A stretch of 64,000 nt of DNA from the NCBI GenBank assembly GCA_947476285.1, contig CANJPU010000012.1, forward strand, positions 18,986 to 82,985, given 5' to 3'. The notes beneath the pieces were generated by a model. That model saw only the letters and a list, made by a program, of their open reading frames with translations, made no database searches and was not told the origin of the DNA. Position numbers and translations under genes: made by a program. Source of the stretch: Comamonadaceae bacterium (GTDB lineage: Bacteria; Pseudomonadota; Gammaproteobacteria; Burkholderiales; Burkholderiaceae_C). Positions 8,901 to 15,428 of the stretch are shown piece by piece. Positions within the stretch are counted from its first letter, which is position 1. The number at the start of each line of letters is the position of its first letter.

Positions 8901-8990
8901 GGCACCAGCTGCCGCCATCAGATTCACGACGGGACGCAACGCACGGCTGTGCATGCGGCGGTGTTGTTGGCGGGGCAGTTGAGGGGCTGA
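5922..8990 (+). CDS. FAD/4Fe-4S D-2-hydroxyacid dehydrogenase, YdiJ-like
   Basis: A 1022-residue fusion of a GlcD-like FAD oxidase and a GlcF-like iron-sulfur part, the size and order of E. coli YdiJ (a D-2-hydroxyglutarate dehydrogenase). The FAD-binding loop RGGGTSQCGQTVG is at 94-106. Two cluster motifs follow: CNNNGHC...CP near 605-620 and C667-VS-C-KG-C-KRD-CP. The C-terminal CCG-type repeats are present (LCCGRTYLSSG, HGHCHQKAF, SSCCGMAGSFG). Electrons probably go to quinone. Substrate could be D-2-hydroxyglutarate, glycolate or D-lactate; the neighbouring glyoxylate aminotransferase favours a product in glyoxylate/2-oxoacid metabolism. Coupled to gntR by an ATGA overlap. Confidence 0.85.
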   Translation: MNAPLPIKITRENTAQAYERVSQAGNEVAGLLASRLASQTRGEVLFSTADRGRYATDASIYQVMPVGVFLPRDADDVKLALDICRDLQVPIIARGGGTSQCGQTVGVGLVIDCAKHLRNIIEVNPQARTAQVEPGIVLDHLNLALKPHGLWYPVDVSTSAQATLGGMAGNNSCGSRSIAYGNMVHNVLGMQAWTSDGAMHDFGRFEDSTGRAREIGQQVQALAATLAPEIDQHWPKVLRRVGGYNLDIFRNQSERPYTQDGSVNLAHLLVGSEGTLALTRSLTLRLSPLPRAKVLGVVNFPTFYKSMDSAQHIVKLGDDGTLTAVELVDRTMIELALQNPAFAPVIRTAVIGRPDAVLLVEFSGDDKAAPVRKLDALVELMGDLGLPGSVVRMEEDAAQKSLWEVRKAGLNIMMSLKGDGKPVSFIEDCAVPLQHLAEYTDALTQVFRKHGSKGTWYAHASVGTLHVRPILDMRTDGAPKMRAIAEEASALVRKYKGAYSGEHGDGLCRGEWIRWQFGPAITQALGEIKTLFDPAGLLCPQRIIDPPRMDDTRLMRFAPGYKVIPLRTALDWSAWNVQNDPVTERISAPGSGGDPAQGLAKAVEMCNNNGHCRKFDAGTMCPSYRVTRDEKHLTRGRANTLRLAMSGQLGPSQDDAMQAVKESLDLCVSCKGCKRDCPTGVDMAKMKVEFLHHYKARYGRTLRDKLVARLPDYAHLASRFAWLLNLRNRIALLARLGEKMLGISARRSLPAWQSHHFFKHAPRTATAQEVMAADRPVVLFVDTFNGFFESENATAALKLLQAADYTVHLAEKLLPDGKHLCCGRTYLSSGMVDEARAKAHELVTALLPFADKGIPIVGLEPSCLLTLRDETLAMGLGKSAVTISQQALLLEEFLAREAQAGRLDALKEKLRPLDKRVLLHGHCHQKAFAAVTPIVEVLKLIPGVQPELIESSCCGMAGSFGYETEHHDVSMQMAELNLLPALRQAPDAIIVADGTSCRHQIHDGTQRTAVHAAVLLAGQLRG

Positions 8991-9125
8991 ACCGGTCAGG
9001 CGTGTGCATGTCGGCAGTAAATAGAACTGTCCGGTTTGGTAGCAAGTAGATTGTCCGCTTTTTGTCGATCTGGATTGCGCCGTGCTGGAGAGCTATGAAG
9101 CCACCGCCCGGACCTGATTGAAATT
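8991..9125. other. gap with possible insertion-sequence scar
   Basis: No gene. Two related words, AACTGTCCGGTTT (9027-9039) and GATTGTCCGCTTTTT (9049-9063), lie about 22 bp apart and resemble the repeated terminal motifs of some insertion sequences. No transposase is left, so this is only a suggestion. Confidence 0.25.
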
Positions 9126-9151
9126 CGCATCACTTGAATAAAAGTCATGCG
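9126..9151. promoter_or_regulatory. dyad operator of the AbiEi/AbiEii locus
   Basis: CGCATCACTT (9126-9135) and AAGTCATGCG (9142-9151) are complementary except for one symmetric position, with a 6-bp AT-rich spacer. The dyad ends 19 bp before the antitoxin start. AbiEi-type antitoxins autoregulate by binding inverted repeats at their promoter. Confidence 0.55.
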
Positions 9152-9170
9152 GATATTAAACTAACCCCTC

Positions 9171-9770
9171 ATGAACCAATCTGACCACATCCTCGAACTG
9201 GCCCGGCACCGGCGCGTGCTGCGGGCGGCGGATGTGCGCGAGCACGGCTGGTCACCGCAGCTTCTGATCCGGCTGCACCAGGCCGGCAAGCTGCAACGGT
9301 TCGCTCGAGGCCTGTACGGACTGCCCGACGCTGAAGTCACCGAGCACCAGACGCTGATCGAGGTCTGCCAGCGTGTGCCCAAGGCCGTGCTGTGCCTGCT
9401 GAGCGCGCTGCAATTCCATGAGATCGGCACGCAACTGCCGCACGAAGTGTGGATCGCGCTGCCCGAGGCGACACAGACCCCGGCGCTGAGCTACCCCCTG
9501 CTTCGCATCACGCGCCTGCGCGGTGCCGCGTACAACGACGGTATCCAGACCGTGACCGACCACGGCGCGCCCATCCGCGTGTACAGCGCCGCCAAGACGG
9601 TGACCGACTGCTTCAAGTTCCGCAACAAGATCGGCCTGGACGTAGCTCTGGAGGCCCTAAAGGATGCTTGGCGCAGCCGCAAGGTCACCATGACCGAGCT
9701 GAGCCACTTCGCCAAGATCAACCGCGTAGAACGTGTCATGCAGCCCTACCTAGAAGCGGTGACGCAATGA
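9171..9770 (+). CDS. AbiEi-family antitoxin (type IV TA)
   Basis: A 199-residue protein with the AbiEi pattern: an N-terminal winged helix (VLRAADVREHGWSPQLLIRL, then GKLQRFARGLY, residues 17-50) and a C-terminal domain with CLLSALQFHEIGTQLP, YSAAKTVTDCFKFRNKIG and the terminal DAWRSRKVTM segment. AbiEi represses the operon and counteracts the AbiEii nucleotidyltransferase. The stop overlaps the toxin start (ATGA at 9767). Confidence 0.88.
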   Translation: MNQSDHILELARHRRVLRAADVREHGWSPQLLIRLHQAGKLQRFARGLYGLPDAEVTEHQTLIEVCQRVPKAVLCLLSALQFHEIGTQLPHEVWIALPEATQTPALSYPLLRITRLRGAAYNDGIQTVTDHGAPIRVYSAAKTVTDCFKFRNKIGLDVALEALKDAWRSRKVTMTELSHFAKINRVERVMQPYLEAVTQ

Positions 9771-10669
9771 CCGGAAACCTCTGCGCATCCATCCTGGCTC
9801 GACTTCTGACCCTCGCCAAACAGCGCGGCGACGACTACAGCCTGCTGCTGAACCGCTTTGCGCTGGAACGCCTGCTGGCCCGTGTCAGCACGTCCCCACA
9901 TGCCGACCGGTTCCTGCTCAAGGGCGCGCTGCTCTTTGCACTCTGGTACGACACCCCGCACCGGCCAACAAGGGACGCTGACCTGCTGGGCTTCGGCCCC
10001 GACGATGAGGCAAACCTGATCGCCACTTTCTGCGAGGTTGCCACCATGGACCTCGGCGACGGCATCGTGTTTGACCCCGACTCCGTGAAGGCCGATGCCA
10101 TTCGCGAGGACAACACCTACGGCGGCACCCGCATCACGCTGGTGGCACGCATTGGCTCCGCACGCTGCGCGCTTCAGATCGACGTGGGATTCGGTGATGC
10201 CGTGACGCCGGGGCCACAGACTGTGGTCTATCCCACATTACTGGGCGACTTCCCGGCTCCAACGCTGCGGGTTTATCCGGTCTACACCGTGATCGCCGAG
10301 AAGTACCAGGCAATGGTGATGCTGGGGCAGGCGAACAGCCGCATGAAGGACTTCTTCGACCTCGCGGTGATTGCACGGCGCACGGAACTGGACGGTGCCA
10401 CGCTGGCCGCAGCCATCGCCGCCACCTTTGCCCGACGCCAGACCGCCCTGCCCACCGAACAGCCCTTGGCACTGACCAAGCAGTTCAGCGAAGACGCAGC
10501 CAAGCTGCGCCAGTGGCAGGCCTTCCTGAACAAGAACCGCATCGAAGCCGCCAGCCTGGGTGACACCGTGACGCTGCTGGATGACCTGCTGTGGCAACCG
10601 ACGGTCGTGGCAGCCTCCAGCAATCAGGCGACAGCCACATGGCGCCCTGAAGCCCTGCGATGGGTCTAG
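9767..10669 (+). CDS. AbiEii/AbiGii-family nucleotidyltransferase toxin
   Basis: A 300-residue member of the DUF1814/AbiEii nucleotidyltransferases, which block translation by adding nucleotides to tRNA acceptor ends in characterised relatives. The active-site region FLLKGALLFALWYDTP followed by RPTRDADLL (residues 49-74) supplies K52, G53 and the catalytic pair D70/D72. EKYQAMV and SRMKDFFDL further on are the family's conserved basic and acidic motifs. The start at 9767 was chosen because it couples to the antitoxin stop; the frame is open upstream to 9449 but is then antiparallel coding noise inside abiEi. Confidence 0.87.
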   Translation: MTGNLCASILARLLTLAKQRGDDYSLLLNRFALERLLARVSTSPHADRFLLKGALLFALWYDTPHRPTRDADLLGFGPDDEANLIATFCEVATMDLGDGIVFDPDSVKADAIREDNTYGGTRITLVARIGSARCALQIDVGFGDAVTPGPQTVVYPTLLGDFPAPTLRVYPVYTVIAEKYQAMVMLGQANSRMKDFFDLAVIARRTELDGATLAAAIAATFARRQTALPTEQPLALTKQFSEDAAKLRQWQAFLNKNRIEAASLGDTVTLLDDLLWQPTVVAASSNQATATWRPEALRWV

Positions 10670-10858
10670 TGTAGTGTTTCACGCTACGGCTTCGGGCTGC
10701 ATCAAAGCAGCGACGGAATCTTCCGTTTCTCGACCGGCCGGATGTACCGTGCCAGCACGGCATATCGGTCTTCGAGAACCGAAGCAGCACCTCTGCATGT
10801 GCCTCGTGGAAAGGACCAGCCCTTGATGCTACGCTCAACTTCACTCGCCGCAATTGAG

Positions 10859-11221
10859 TCAGGCATGTGCAAGCTCCAGCTCGACCCTGACGTCACCCAT
10901 GGTGGAAGCAACGTTCACCAGTGCATCAAGGGAGAACCTGGAAATACGGCCGTTAATCAAGTCATTGATGCGTGGCTGCGTGACGCCGCAGTGCTCGGCC
11001 GCTGCTGCCTGAGTCCATCCCTTTTCCTTGATGGCATCGTTGATCTGGTGAGCGAGCTGGGCGCGTGCGCGCAGATTTGCTGATTCTTGAGGCGTATCGG
11101 CCAGCGCATCGAACACGCTGGCAAACCTTTGCCTTCTGTCGCCAGGCTTGACCTTGACAACCGCCTTGACAGGTGCCGCCTTTTTCGTCGCCTTGGCTTT
11201 CTGGGAAAGCAGAGTCTTCAT
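10859..11221 (-). CDS. HigA-like XRE antitoxin (orphan)
   Basis: A 120-residue protein: a lysine/alanine-rich N-terminus followed by an XRE helix-turn-helix (AHQINDAIKEKGWTQAAAAEHC and GVTQPRINDLINGR, about residues 60-95). This is the antitoxin type normally found after Gp49-like HigB toxins. ATG 11221 was chosen because it overlaps the stop of the truncated toxin reading frame. With the toxin broken, the gene may now act only as a stand-alone repressor or anti-toxin against a homologous toxin elsewhere. Confidence 0.75.
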   Translation of the reverse strand: MKTLLSQKAKATKKAAPVKAVVKVKPGDRRQRFASVFDALADTPQESANLRARAQLAHQINDAIKEKGWTQAAAAEHCGVTQPRINDLINGRISRFSLDALVNVASTMGDVRVELELAHA

Positions 11222-11349
11222 GGAGTGCCTTTCTGCTGCTCGCCCACTTGCACCTTGTGTAGTTGGTAGCCACAATCTTCACGCACCGCCTTGGGAAAGT
11301 CGCGCAGGTCTTTGAGTGACCCGCCGAGGAACTCAATGGGTCTGGCGGT
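11218..11349 (-). pseudogene. truncated HigB/Gp49-like toxin
   Basis: Read on the minus strand from 11349, this stretch encodes VTARPIEFLGGSLKDL then RDFPKAVREDCGYQLHKVQVG and stops at 11218. It matches the N-terminal 40 residues of phage-type HigB (Gp49-like RelE) toxins, which normally have about 100. There is no good start codon in frame: the codon before it is GTC, and the ATG lies one base away. The remaining 60 residues with the catalytic part are missing, yet the ATGA junction with the antitoxin is intact. Confidence 0.6.
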
Positions 11350-11386
11350 GACATGAATAGGCGGTGTGGATCACGGCATCAGTGAA

Positions 11387-11414
11387 ATTATATCCAAACC
11401 AGTATTATTCTCAA
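11387..11414 (-). promoter_or_regulatory. promoter of the truncated higBA locus
   Basis: On the minus strand TTGAGA (11414-11409) is separated by 16 bp from a consensus TATAAT (11392-11387). It points at the toxin remnant and the orphan antitoxin. Confidence 0.6.
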
Positions 11415-11463
11415 ATGAACTTCAATCCGATGTTCATGAATGGGAAGCCCATCAGGAGCAAAC

Positions 11464-12075
11464 ATGGAAAGCACTCCGCTCTACCACGATGGCATGCGCC
11501 AACTTCAGGACGCCCGCGAGACCCGCCCGCTTGCCGACCGCCTGCAGCAGGTGACGGTGCGCAGCGAATTCACCGACGAAGACCGTGCCTTCATCCAGGC
11601 CAGCGCCATGGTGTTCGTGGCCACGGCCGATGCGCAGGGGCAACCTGACTGCTCGTACAAGGGCGGGCTGCCCGGCTTCGTGCGGGTACTGGACGAGCGG
11701 ACGCTTGCGTTTCCAGATTACGACGGCAATGGCATGTACAGAAGCTGGGGCAACGTGCTGGTCAATCCGCAGGTCGGTCTGCTATTCATGGACTTCGAGC
11801 GCGCCAAGCGAATCCGGGTGAACGGGCGTGCGCAGGTGGCGCAAGACGACCCGTTGCTGCAAGAGTTTCCCGGTGCCGTGCTGATCATCCGCGTCACCGC
11901 CACCCACATCTTCCCCAACTGCCCGCGCTACCTGCACAAGATGGCGCTGGTCGAGCACTCGGTCTATGCACCCCGGCCCGACTACACGCCGCCCGTGCCG
12001 GCCTGGAAGACCTTCGACGCGTTCCGAGATTCGCTGCCTGGGAGAGATCGGGATCAGGGCGACAGCCGCGATTGA
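11464..12075 (+). CDS. pyridoxamine 5'-phosphate oxidase-family protein
   Basis: A 203-residue flavin-binding split-barrel protein. The core runs from about residue 40: FIQASAMVFVATADAQGQPD, then KGGLPGFVRVLD, LAFPDYDGNGMYRSWGNVLVNP, and FPNCPRYLHKM. This set, with the C-terminal proline-rich tail, is typical of the large group annotated as PPOX-family, FMN-linked reductases of unknown substrate. ATG 11464 has AGGAG at 11454-11458, so it is preferred over the in-frame ATG at 11440. It stands alone between two toxin-antitoxin loci. Confidence 0.8.
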   Translation: MESTPLYHDGMRQLQDARETRPLADRLQQVTVRSEFTDEDRAFIQASAMVFVATADAQGQPDCSYKGGLPGFVRVLDERTLAFPDYDGNGMYRSWGNVLVNPQVGLLFMDFERAKRIRVNGRAQVAQDDPLLQEFPGAVLIIRVTATHIFPNCPRYLHKMALVEHSVYAPRPDYTPPVPAWKTFDAFRDSLPGRDRDQGDSRD

Positions 12076-12154
12076 TCCGCTCAGCGTGGCTTTGACGGCT
12101 GGGCCATCAGTTCAGCCGCCGTGCGGCAGATCAATCCTGATCGAAAATAAGTCT

Positions 12155-12192
12155 CTCATTTTTGACATTATTCAAAATATGAATAGAATGAG
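12155..12192. promoter_or_regulatory. dyad at the start of the XRE/AbiEii locus
   Basis: Nested inverted repeats overlap the start: CTCATT (12155-12160) with AATGAG (12187-12192), and TATTC (12169-12173) with GAATA (12181-12185). The right half contains AATAGAAT, the same octamer as in the hipBA-like operator at 1834-1841. It is likely to be an autoregulatory operator. Confidence 0.4.
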
Positions 12193-12700
12193 AAACACTA
12201 TGCCCACGCCCGCTCCACTCACTCCCGCCGCCGTCGCAGAACGGTTGGGTGCGATCGGCCTACGCATCCGGCAGCATCGGCGGGAGCTGCGCATCACAGC
12301 CAGCAATGCGGCCGCAGCAGCCGGCATGTCGCGCGTGACCTTGCATCGCATCGAGCACGGCGAGCCATCGGTCACCATGGGCGCCTACCTCAACGCCATG
12401 AGCGCGCTGGGGCTGGAGTTCGACATCCATCAGCCTCTTGCCGCGCCCACGCATGCGCAGCTTGCGACACAAGCAAAGGCAGGCACGAGCTTGCCCGCAG
12501 CAATCGACTTGGCCGACTATCCGCAACTGAGGCGATTGGCCTGGCACCTGCCGGGCGCAACCCAGGTCACGCCGCGTGAGGCCTTGGGCCTGTATGAGCG
12601 CAACTGGCGTCACCTGGACCGCGAAGCGATGGATTCCCACGAAGAGGCCTTGCTCGACCAATTGGTGCATAAGCTGGGCGGAGGACACCTGCTTGTTTGA
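12179..12700 (+). CDS. XRE-family antitoxin of a nucleotidyltransferase toxin
   Basis: Up to 173 residues. An XRE helix-turn-helix spans about residues 20-75 (LGAIGLRIRQHRRELRITAS, then AAAAAGMSRVTLHRIEHGEP). The C-terminal half (LPAAIDLADYPQLRRLAWHL, later ALGLYERNWRHLD) is of the kind found in antitoxins fused or paired with AbiEii-type toxins. Starts at 12179, 12188 and 12200 are all ATG in frame; the last lies outside the dyad. The stop overlaps the toxin's TTG start by 8 bp. The pair resembles XRE plus AbiEii modules such as RosmerTA, a tentative assignment. Confidence 0.78.
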   Translation: MNRMRNTMPTPAPLTPAAVAERLGAIGLRIRQHRRELRITASNAAAAAGMSRVTLHRIEHGEPSVTMGAYLNAMSALGLEFDIHQPLAAPTHAQLATQAKAGTSLPAAIDLADYPQLRRLAWHLPGATQVTPREALGLYERNWRHLDREAMDSHEEALLDQLVHKLGGGHLLV

Positions 12701-13421
12701 ACGCGTTCATCACCAGCGCATAGCCCGAGTGCTGCAGGCCCTGGATGCGCCCGGATTTCTGGCCAGGCACTGCCTCTTCGGGGGCGGCACCGCCATGGCG
12801 CTGCGCTACGGCGAATACCGCGAATCAGTGGACATCGATTTCCTCGTCTCTGATCTGGCTGGCTACCGCGAACTGCGCCAGCTACTCACAGGGACACGAG
12901 GTCTGCACGCCATGGCAAGCGATCCGAGCGCCTTCAAGCTGGCGCGAGAAGTGCGCGCTGATCAATACGGCATTCGCACATTGCTCTTGGTCGATGAAGC
13001 GGCGATTAAATTCGAGATCATTCTGGAAGCACGGATCCAACTGGAGCCGCCGCGCGACCAAGATCGCATCTGCGGCGTGGCGACAATCACGCCGCTGGAC
13101 ATGGCCACCAGCAAACTGCTTGCCAACTCAGACCGCTGGGCTGATGACAGCGTGTTCAGCCGCGACCTGATCGATCTGGCCATGATGCAACCTCGGGGCA
13201 AGCTGCTGCAGGCTGCCTTGCAAAAGGCCAGCCTGGCCTACGGCGCCAGCGTCCAGACCGACCTGGCCCGCGCCATTGAAGTCCTGACCCGGCGCGAAGG
13301 ACATCTGGAGCGCTGCATGCAGGCCATGCGCATGACGCTGCCCAAGGCCCTGCTGTGGCAGCGCATCAAGGCCTTGACGGCGCGCCGGACCTCGGCAACA
13401 CCTGCGGCGGCAACCAAGTAG
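12693..13421 (+). CDS. AbiEii-like nucleotidyltransferase toxin
   Basis: A 242-residue nucleotidyltransferase. The active site is in LFGGGTAMALRYGEYRESVDID (split here as GGGT at 30-33 and D47-I-D49). The rest is alpha-helical with a conserved TPLDMATSKLLAN segment. No ATG fits; TTG 12693 is preceded by a perfect GGAGG (12680-12684) with 8-nt spacing and lies within the end of the antitoxin gene. It is distinct from the AbiEii at 9767 in sequence and size, so this is an independent module and not a duplication. Confidence 0.8.
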   Translation: MFERVHHQRIARVLQALDAPGFLARHCLFGGGTAMALRYGEYRESVDIDFLVSDLAGYRELRQLLTGTRGLHAMASDPSAFKLAREVRADQYGIRTLLLVDEAAIKFEIILEARIQLEPPRDQDRICGVATITPLDMATSKLLANSDRWADDSVFSRDLIDLAMMQPRGKLLQAALQKASLAYGASVQTDLARAIEVLTRREGHLERCMQAMRMTLPKALLWQRIKALTARRTSATPAAATK

Positions 13422-13441
13422 TCCGCGCACAATACAAACCC

Positions 13442-13891
13442 ATGGCAGTCCCCACCATCCGATCCGCTCTCCCCGCCGATGAAGCCACCTGGCGCAAGCT
13501 GTGGCGCGGCTATTGCGATTTCTACGGAGTCACGATCAGCGACGAGATCACCGCGCGCACCTGGAAGCGCATCCTCGATCCCGATTCCGCCGTGCTGTGC
13601 ATGGTGGCGCAAGTCGACGACCAGGTGCATGGCTTTGCCAATTGCGTGGTGCATGAAAACACCTGGGAATCGCAGCCGGTGTGCTACCTGGAAGACCTGT
13701 TTGTCTCGCCCTCCGCGCGCGGACATGGGCTTGGCACGGCGCTCATCGAGTGGCTGCGCAATGCGATGCGGGCCGAGGGCTGGGCGCGGCTGTACTGGGT
13801 GACGCGCGGCGATGACCAAAACTCACGCAGACTGTATGACCGCTTCGCGCAAGCCGACGGCTTCGTGCGCTATGTCATCCGGCAAAAATAG
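13442..13891 (+). CDS. GNAT-family N-acetyltransferase
   Basis: A 149-residue acetyltransferase with the acetyl-CoA motif A region: VCYLEDLFVSPSARGHGLGT (R-G-H-G-L-G, about 85-90), followed by ALIEWLRNAMRAEGWARLYW and the terminal LYDRFA motif. The substrate is not predictable. It follows the second AbiEii toxin by 20 bp and precedes the FNR-box-bearing nuclease gene, so it marks the border between the toxin-antitoxin zone and the low-oxygen island. Confidence 0.85.
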   Translation: MAVPTIRSALPADEATWRKLWRGYCDFYGVTISDEITARTWKRILDPDSAVLCMVAQVDDQVHGFANCVVHENTWESQPVCYLEDLFVSPSARGHGLGTALIEWLRNAMRAEGWARLYWVTRGDDQNSRRLYDRFAQADGFVRYVIRQK

Positions 13892-13923
13892 TGCACGAGG
13901 CGATCTGCGCCGAGATGCCAGTC

Positions 13924-13937
13924 TTGATCCACATCAA
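13924..13937. promoter_or_regulatory. FNR box (perfect)
   Basis: TTGAT-CCAC-ATCAA matches the FNR/ANR consensus TTGAT-N4-ATCAA in all ten bases. It is centred 40 bp before the MBL/beta-CASP start. Confidence 0.8.
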
Positions 13938-13970
13938 GCACCACTCACACCACGCTTCATAGACTGACCC

Positions 13971-15329
13971 ATGCAACTTCAGTTTCTCGGCGCCACCGAT
14001 ACGGTGACCGGCTCCAAGTACCTCGTGCGCGAGGGCGGCTCCACCGTCATGGTCGATTGCGGGCTGTTCCAGGGCTACAAGCAACTGCGGCTGCGCAACT
14101 GGGAGCCGCTGCCGGTGCCGCCGGCCTCCATCGATGCGGTGATACTCACCCACGCGCACATCGACCACAGCGGCTATGTGCCGCTGCTCGCACGCAATGG
14201 CTATGGCGGCCCTGTATATTGCACGCCCGCCACCCTAGACTTGTGCCGCATTCTGCTGCCCGACTGCGGCCACCTGCTTGAAGAAGAGGCCGAGTACCTC
14301 AACCGCAACCGCCTGACCAAGCATTCGCCCGCCCTGCCCTTGTACACACGGCAAGATGCACTGCATTGCCTCAAGCAGTTCAAGCCGATCGCCCAGGGCC
14401 GCACATGGCAAGCAGCCGCCGGCCTGAGTGCACAGATGCAGCCCTCAGGCCACATGCCCGGATCATCCTTCGTGCGCCTGGACAACGGCCAGCGCTCCAT
14501 CGTCTTTTCCGGCGACATAGGCCGCCCAGCCGACCTGGTGCTCAAGCCGCCTGTGCGCATCGAAAGCGCCGACTACCTGGTGGTCGAATCCACCTATGGC
14601 GACCGCCTGCATCAACAAAACGATCCGCTGCAAAAATTGGCTGAGGTGATCAACCGCACGGCTGCGCGCGGCGGCGTGATTCTCATCCCCGCATTCGCCG
14701 TGGGCCGTGCGCAGGCCCTGCTCTATTACATCCATCAGCTTGTCGCCAAGGGCATGATCGGGCGGATGCCGGTCTACCTCAACAGCCCCATGGCCGCCAG
14801 CGCAACACAGGTGTACAAGCACCACCTGAAAGACTTGCGCCTGACAGCGGCCGAGTGCGATGCCATGACGCGCGATGTGCAGGTGGTGGTCACGCCAGAG
14901 GAATCGCGCGTGCTCAACACTCGGCATGGTCCGATGATCATCATCGCGGCCAGCGGCATGGCCACCGGCGGGCGCGTGGTGCACCACCTCAAGGCCTTCG
15001 CGCCCGACAAGCGCAACACGATTCTCTTTGCCGGCTATCAGGCGGGCGGCACCCGAGGCGGCAAGATCGTGGCCGGCGCCGCCACAGTGCGCATCCACGG
15101 TGAGGATGTGCCCGTGCGCGCCGAGGTGGCATCGCTTGACAGCCTGTCCGCGCATGCCGACGCAGCAGAGATCATCGACTGGATGCGTGGCTTTAGATCA
15201 TCACCACGCCAGACCTTCATCACACACGGCGAACCAAGCGCCGCAGATGCGATGCGCCAGCGAATCGAGCGTGACTTGAAATGGAATTGCAAGTTGCCCT
15301 ACTACCTGCAGAACGTCGATCTGCCCTGA
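13971..15329 (+). CDS. MBL-fold beta-CASP RNA nuclease
   Basis: A 452-residue metallo-beta-lactamase-fold protein of the beta-CASP/RMMBL group (CPSF-73-like). The zinc motif THAHIDHSG (H61, H63, D65, H66), PSGHMPGSS, FSGDIGR, the beta-CASP domain (FAVGRAQALLYYI to PMIIIAASGMATGGR) and the terminal SAHADAAEI and THGEPSAADAMRQRI motifs are all present. Such proteins act as endo- or 5'-exoribonucleases. The perfect FNR box upstream points to induction at low oxygen; metallo-beta-lactamase-superfamily genes of this type recur in low-oxygen clusters of Burkholderiales. Confidence 0.87.
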   Translation: MQLQFLGATDTVTGSKYLVREGGSTVMVDCGLFQGYKQLRLRNWEPLPVPPASIDAVILTHAHIDHSGYVPLLARNGYGGPVYCTPATLDLCRILLPDCGHLLEEEAEYLNRNRLTKHSPALPLYTRQDALHCLKQFKPIAQGRTWQAAAGLSAQMQPSGHMPGSSFVRLDNGQRSIVFSGDIGRPADLVLKPPVRIESADYLVVESTYGDRLHQQNDPLQKLAEVINRTAARGGVILIPAFAVGRAQALLYYIHQLVAKGMIGRMPVYLNSPMAASATQVYKHHLKDLRLTAAECDAMTRDVQVVVTPEESRVLNTRHGPMIIIAASGMATGGRVVHHLKAFAPDKRNTILFAGYQAGGTRGGKIVAGAATVRIHGEDVPVRAEVASLDSLSAHADAAEIIDWMRGFRSSPRQTFITHGEPSAADAMRQRIERDLKWNCKLPYYLQNVDLP

Positions 15330-15357
15330 GGGATCGCCCCCTGCGCAAAGCGCTTGC

Positions 15358-15371
15358 TTGATCTTGCTCAA
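15358..15371. promoter_or_regulatory. FNR box (one mismatch)
   Basis: TTGAT-CTTG-CTCAA differs from the consensus at one base. It is centred 64 bp before the PHA synthase start, which would put a class II start site near 15406; a weak -10 (GATGAT, 15394-15399) fits. Confidence 0.65.
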
Positions 15372-15428
15372 GCGGCCACTTCTCGCGCGCAGCGATGATG
15401 GGGCGTTGCCCAGCACGGCCCCGAAATC

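Noticed and set aside
9449..9766. N-terminal extension of the first AbiEii toxin
   Set aside because: It overlaps abiEi in another frame, is arginine-rich noise, and the coupled ATG at 9767 fits the family.
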